From Tritrichomonas musculus (lineage: Eukaryota; Parabasalia; Tritrichomonadida; Tritrichomonadidae), in NCBI GenBank assembly GCA_039105265.1, contig JAPFFF010000176.1, positions 1 to 33,738 on the forward strand: DNA of 33,738 bases. The letters run 5' to 3'. Below are positions 30,679-33,738 of this stretch, in pieces. The stretch's first letter is position 1, and the number at the start of each line of letters is the position of its first letter. The notes beneath the pieces are model-generated. The model was given only the letters and a program-made list of their open reading frames with translations. It was not told where the DNA came from and did not search any database. The position numbers and the translations under genes are program-made.

Positions 30679-31310
30679 ATGATCATATATGGATTAATCA
30701 TGCATCATTAAAAATATAAAAACATATAAATTCAATAATCTTGAATTTCATTAAAATTTAATGGATGAATATCTTTATATTTTGCTTATTTTTCAAATAC
30801 AATTTCACATAATTTTAATGCATTTTGAATATTCTTTAAATTAAATAAATTAACAATATTGGTTTTATATGTTTTTATATGAAAAAAATTCAAAATCTAT
30901 AATTCTATATAAGATTTGTTATTTTTCATTTCATTTTTTTGTTAACCAATAATGATAATGATAAGATATGCAAATATCAGAATGAAGTTAGGTCCAAGAG
31001 CAAACAAACTGTAAAATATCAAACGAATCAAATATTTGTCTGGCCATTAAATTCAGATATTAACCCACATAGGCTTCACATAATATCACATATTTCTCAT
31101 TGATTATATAATGCTTTATACAAGCATTATTAGTCCTGAATCTTTTTCAAATTCTTTAACTACATCAAATTATATGTATTTAGATTTCAACAGATTTTCT
31201 TATTTTCATCACATTTATTTAGATTTTAAATCAAATATGTTTTTACTATTATATTTATATTACATTTATTATTTATTTCAAGAAATTTATAATTGGTCTT
31301 TAATTTTTTG
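30679..31310. other. AT-rich spacer between element 2 and the hAT gene
   Basis: About 630 bases of very AT-rich sequence. A short open frame at 31,111..31,332 is a run of AT-rich codons (Phe, Tyr, Leu, Ile) and not credible. A palindrome-like ATGATCATATATGGATTAATC follows the coiled-coil gene. No tRNA, terminal repeat of either transposon or conserved gene is seen. The element 2 edge and the left end of the hAT transposon probably both lie in this stretch but cannot be fixed by eye. Confidence 0.5.
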
Positions 31311-31320
31311 TCACTTTTTT
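31311..31320 (+). promoter_or_regulatory. Trichomonad-type initiator before the hAT gene
   Basis: TCACTTTTTT, 12 to 21 bases before the ATG at 31,332, fits the Trichomonas initiator consensus TCAYTW with start at the A (31,313). Trichomonad genes usually have such an Inr within about 20 bases of the start codon. The Polinton genes in this window have T-tracts without a clear Inr. Confidence 0.5.
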
Positions 31321-31331
31321 AAAAAAAGTTA

Positions 31332-33371
31332 ATGCCAATAAAAAGGTCTGTGACAGACAAAGATGTTGAATTTATAGGTTACGTAACATTTCCAAACTTA
31401 GAACAAGGTAAAATTCATAAATATGGCAAATATCGATCAAAAAAAGATAGAAAAAGATATTACCTAAGATGCGAAGAAGAAGTAATTGACGATAACGGTG
31501 TTATATGTCGATGCAGAATGCCTTATGAACGCGATGACAATTTCAAAACTTGGTTACAAAACCATGTCCACGAATGTAAACCAGGAATTCCAAAGGTTCA
31601 AAAGAGTTTATATGATTATCAAACCGTAGGTGATCAAGATGAATCGAAAAAAATGACAGAAAATCATTTACATAGGCAAAAGGCAATTTTTACAGGAGAG
31701 ATGAACCTATCTCTGAATACTTTAACATCAGAATCGTTTTACAATTTAGCAATCAATTTTATTTCTTTTGGCTTATATATTGCAGGCGTCAAAAATTACA
31801 GAGAAAAAGCAGTTAATTTATTCCATCCAATAAAACGTGATAAGTTACGATATTTAATGACTACAGAAGCATATCAAAGACACAGAACAATTCTTGACAA
31901 ATTTGCAAAGTTATCATACGTGTGCGTGGCAATGGATGAAGGCACAACAGCACATAATCAAAATTTGCATTTTGTTCTTGAGGCACCACTTTCAAAAATT
32001 ACATCTTATCCATTTAACGTAGTTAAAATGGATGGAGGAAATACACAATGCTACTTAGATTCAATTCCAAAAGGATTACTACCATTAACTATCTTGAAAA
32101 TAAAAATCGGCTCAGTAGTTATTGACGGTAACACGGCCCAAAAAAAGGCTTGGAATCCTGATTATAAACACTCAATTCTATATAATCAAAATATTCCAAA
32201 CGCACAAAACATTATAGTTGTGCCTTGTCTTTGTCATAGAGTGCACAATGCCTATAAAAGAGTGGCCAAATCAAATGATAAATTAAAGAAATTAGTCGAA
32301 ATGTTACATTCAATCTCCAAAATATGCCAAGAAAAGCAGTCTTTTATTGGAGCATCTTGTCCTCAGCATCTTGACAACCGATGGGCAAATGACTACGACG
32401 TTGTAAAGTTTCTTATAAATCATAAGAGCAAGATATTAATAATTCAGAAAGATATTCCATTTGATAAGTTACAAGAATTAGAAAAGGTCCTGAAAATATT
32501 TAAATGTCTCATATTAAGATTTGAGAATCCCAAAACGAGATTTGCATCAGCATTCATCACTTTGGAGCGAGCAATTAATTGTTTATATGAACTTGAAAAC
32601 GTTCATAAAGTTCCTTTTGGTAAAGCACTCTCAGAGTCATTAAGCAAGTATACTTTGGAAGCTAAAGATGGTGGAATCTGGGGACTTGGATACTCATTCA
32701 CACTCGAGGGAAGAAAAGACTTCATTAAGAGACTCCAAGATAAAGAAAATCCGTTAGAGGAATCATACTTGGAATACTTCGATCTAGATTATTATCTTCC
32801 ATACACTGATGATGTTTCATCATCAAACAAAGAGCTTAACCCAGAAGAAGAAGTTTTTATGACCGAAAAAGGAGAACCAATAGAATTAAATGATGATACA
32901 GAACCAACGTCTGAAGATGATGACGAAGGACAAAAAGTATCTGATAATTCAACCAATAATGATGAAGAAGATGAAAGTATTTTGCCAATTGAAAATGCAA
33001 AACTGAATCAAACAAAACATATTACTGCAGCCAAAAAAGCCTTGGAACAAATTCTCAACACAAGAAATCATAAAAACAAAAATTTGACTCAACATCATTT
33101 GCGCGTATATAATTCTTATCTTGAACCAGAAAACGACAAATACGATATATATATTAACGAATGCTTGCAATTTTGCTGGATTCAAATTAGAAGCGAAGAA
33201 GAAAATATGGGGGAGATTGGTGATATTGCGATGAGGCTTCTTTCGGCCTGTTTATCCGAAGCAAGTTGCGAACGGGCAATTTCACGACAAAGAATTATAC
33301 ATAGTAACAGAAGACTGAGGAGTAAGCCAGATTTATTAGATGCTAGAAATATATTACAATCAACTCATTAA
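31332..33371 (+). CDS. hAT-family transposase, full-length
   Basis: Cut-and-paste DNA transposase of 679 residues. A Cys/His-rich N-terminal region (Cys47, Cys59, Cys61, His78, His80, Cys82) could be a BED-like DNA-binding finger. The RNase H-like core has VAMDEGTTAHNQ (Asp202), GSVVIDGNTAQ (Asp265), VVPCLCHRVHNAYKR (near 297-310) and LDNRWANDY (Trp351). An acidic, Ser/Asp/Glu-rich stretch lies near 505-550. The C-terminal dimerisation domain (hATC) has LSACLSEASCERAISRQRII followed by RLRSKPDLLDARNIL, supplying the third acidic residue. All landmarks of an active-type enzyme are present with no break in the frame. Terminal inverted repeats and 8-base target duplications were looked for and not identified, so a domesticated gene is possible. 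Confidence 0.9.
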   Translation: MPIKRSVTDKDVEFIGYVTFPNLEQGKIHKYGKYRSKKDRKRYYLRCEEEVIDDNGVICRCRMPYERDDNFKTWLQNHVHECKPGIPKVQKSLYDYQTVGDQDESKKMTENHLHRQKAIFTGEMNLSLNTLTSESFYNLAINFISFGLYIAGVKNYREKAVNLFHPIKRDKLRYLMTTEAYQRHRTILDKFAKLSYVCVAMDEGTTAHNQNLHFVLEAPLSKITSYPFNVVKMDGGNTQCYLDSIPKGLLPLTILKIKIGSVVIDGNTAQKKAWNPDYKHSILYNQNIPNAQNIIVVPCLCHRVHNAYKRVAKSNDKLKKLVEMLHSISKICQEKQSFIGASCPQHLDNRWANDYDVVKFLINHKSKILIIQKDIPFDKLQELEKVLKIFKCLILRFENPKTRFASAFITLERAINCLYELENVHKVPFGKALSESLSKYTLEAKDGGIWGLGYSFTLEGRKDFIKRLQDKENPLEESYLEYFDLDYYLPYTDDVSSSNKELNPEEEVFMTEKGEPIELNDDTEPTSEDDDEGQKVSDNSTNNDEEDESILPIENAKLNQTKHITAAKKALEQILNTRNHKNKNLTQHHLRVYNSYLEPENDKYDIYINECLQFCWIQIRSEEENMGEIGDIAMRLLSACLSEASCERAISRQRIIHSNRRLRSKPDLLDARNILQSTH

Positions 33372-33568
33372 AATAGTTTTTATTGTTTTATGCTTTATCA
33401 TTTTTAGATTTATTATAATATTAAATGTCATAATATTTAGTTATTTTTATTTTGAATTAATATTTCTTCTTATAAGTTAACTTATTTATATTAATATTTA
33501 GCCATAATGATTTTATATTTCATATCATATTTATTATATAATATTGAAAAAATTATTCTGCTTTCAGA
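33372..33568. other. AT-rich sequence after the hAT gene
   Basis: Nearly 200 bases of AT-rich DNA with no reading frame of interest. A run resembling TTTATTATAATATTAAATGT may include the 3' processing signal. No convincing hAT terminal repeat was found. Confidence 0.5.
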
Positions 33569-33628
33569 TTCTCAATTTCACATCCACCTTCTCAATTTCA
33601 CATCCTCTTTCTCAATTTTTCATCAAAT
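33569..33628 (+). repeat. Three tandem 20-base units
   Basis: Units of TTCTCAATTTCACATCCACC, TTCTCAATTTCACATCCTCT and a more diverged TTCTCAATTTTTCATCAAAT follow each other exactly. They may be subterminal repeats of the hAT transposon (such repeats often bind the transposase), or a simple minisatellite of the host. Confidence 0.8.
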
Positions 33629-33738
33629 ATTTGAAATTCTCACCTAACATTTCCATTAACTTATGATATTTTTTCATTATTGGTTTTATATTAATATAAT
33701 AAATATAAAAAACAGATTTTTGTTACTTATCCTATAAA
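33629..33738. other. AT-rich end of window
   Basis: AT-rich sequence with no feature I can support. Confidence 0.5.

Larger units (their letters stand above)
25651..30690. mobile_element. Polinton-like element 2, diverged and incomplete in view
   Basis: A block of virion-type genes that is more AT-rich than element 1 and only distantly similar in protein. It has the major capsid protein, a divergent amphipathic protein gene, a coiled-coil protein, a small membrane protein, a jelly-roll-like small protein and a fibre-like protein. No polymerase, integrase, ATPase or terminal repeat belonging to it is visible, so it is incomplete in the window. Element 1 sits directly against its fibre-like gene, as expected if element 1 inserted into it. 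The rest of it may lie left of element 1. The right boundary is approximate, set at the end of the last gene. Confidence 0.75.

Noticed and set aside
31111-31332. A 73-codon frame just before the hAT gene
   Set aside because: It consists of AT-rich codons only, has no recognisable domain, and overlaps the initiator of the hAT gene.

Overview
The window looks like a stretch of a parasitic protist genome, most likely a trichomonad such as Trichomonas. The reasons are large Maverick/Polinton elements packed with intronless genes, a very AT-rich background, and a trichomonad-type initiator (TCACTT) about 20 bases ahead of the only non-Polinton gene. The host assignment is inference. No cellular housekeeping gene is present.

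Region 1 (1 to about 25,650) is most of one large Polinton/Maverick whose left end lies outside the window. Its long terminal inverted repeats (at least 1..1245 against 23,753..24,997, identical wherever compared, with the right arm running on to about 25,650) each carry a complete or edge-cut copy of the same gene. Inside lie a KilA-N protein, two small unknown genes, a possible pol III transcript, a 1,910-residue protein-primed DNA polymerase with repeat-rich N-terminus and an HNH-like insert, a fibre-like protein, two large probable virion proteins, a retroviral-type integrase, small coiled-coil and amphipathic proteins, a double jelly-roll major capsid protein, a small membrane protein and an FtsK/HerA-type packaging ATPase. 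All reading frames look open and the arms match, so this copy looks whole and recently inserted. If the arms are symmetrical, its length is about 26 kb.

Region 2 (about 25,651 to 30,690) belongs to a second, more AT-rich and diverged Polinton-like element. It holds a capsid gene, the divergent amphipathic protein gene, a coiled-coil gene, a small membrane protein gene and other counterparts of region-1 genes, in partly conserved order. No polymerase, integrase or ATPase of this element is in view, so it is incomplete here. The first element abuts its fibre-like gene, which suggests that the first element inserted into the second.

Region 3 (about 30,690 to 33,738) is AT-rich DNA around a full-length hAT-type transposase gene, followed by a short tandem repeat.

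Features of the first element worth a second look are a gene duplicated by lying in the terminal repeat, two short palindromic sequences scattered through unrelated genes, a compact T-rich signal ahead of nearly every start codon, and the candidate pol III gene beside the polymerase. A tiny membrane protein conserved in both elements is too short for ordinary gene calling.
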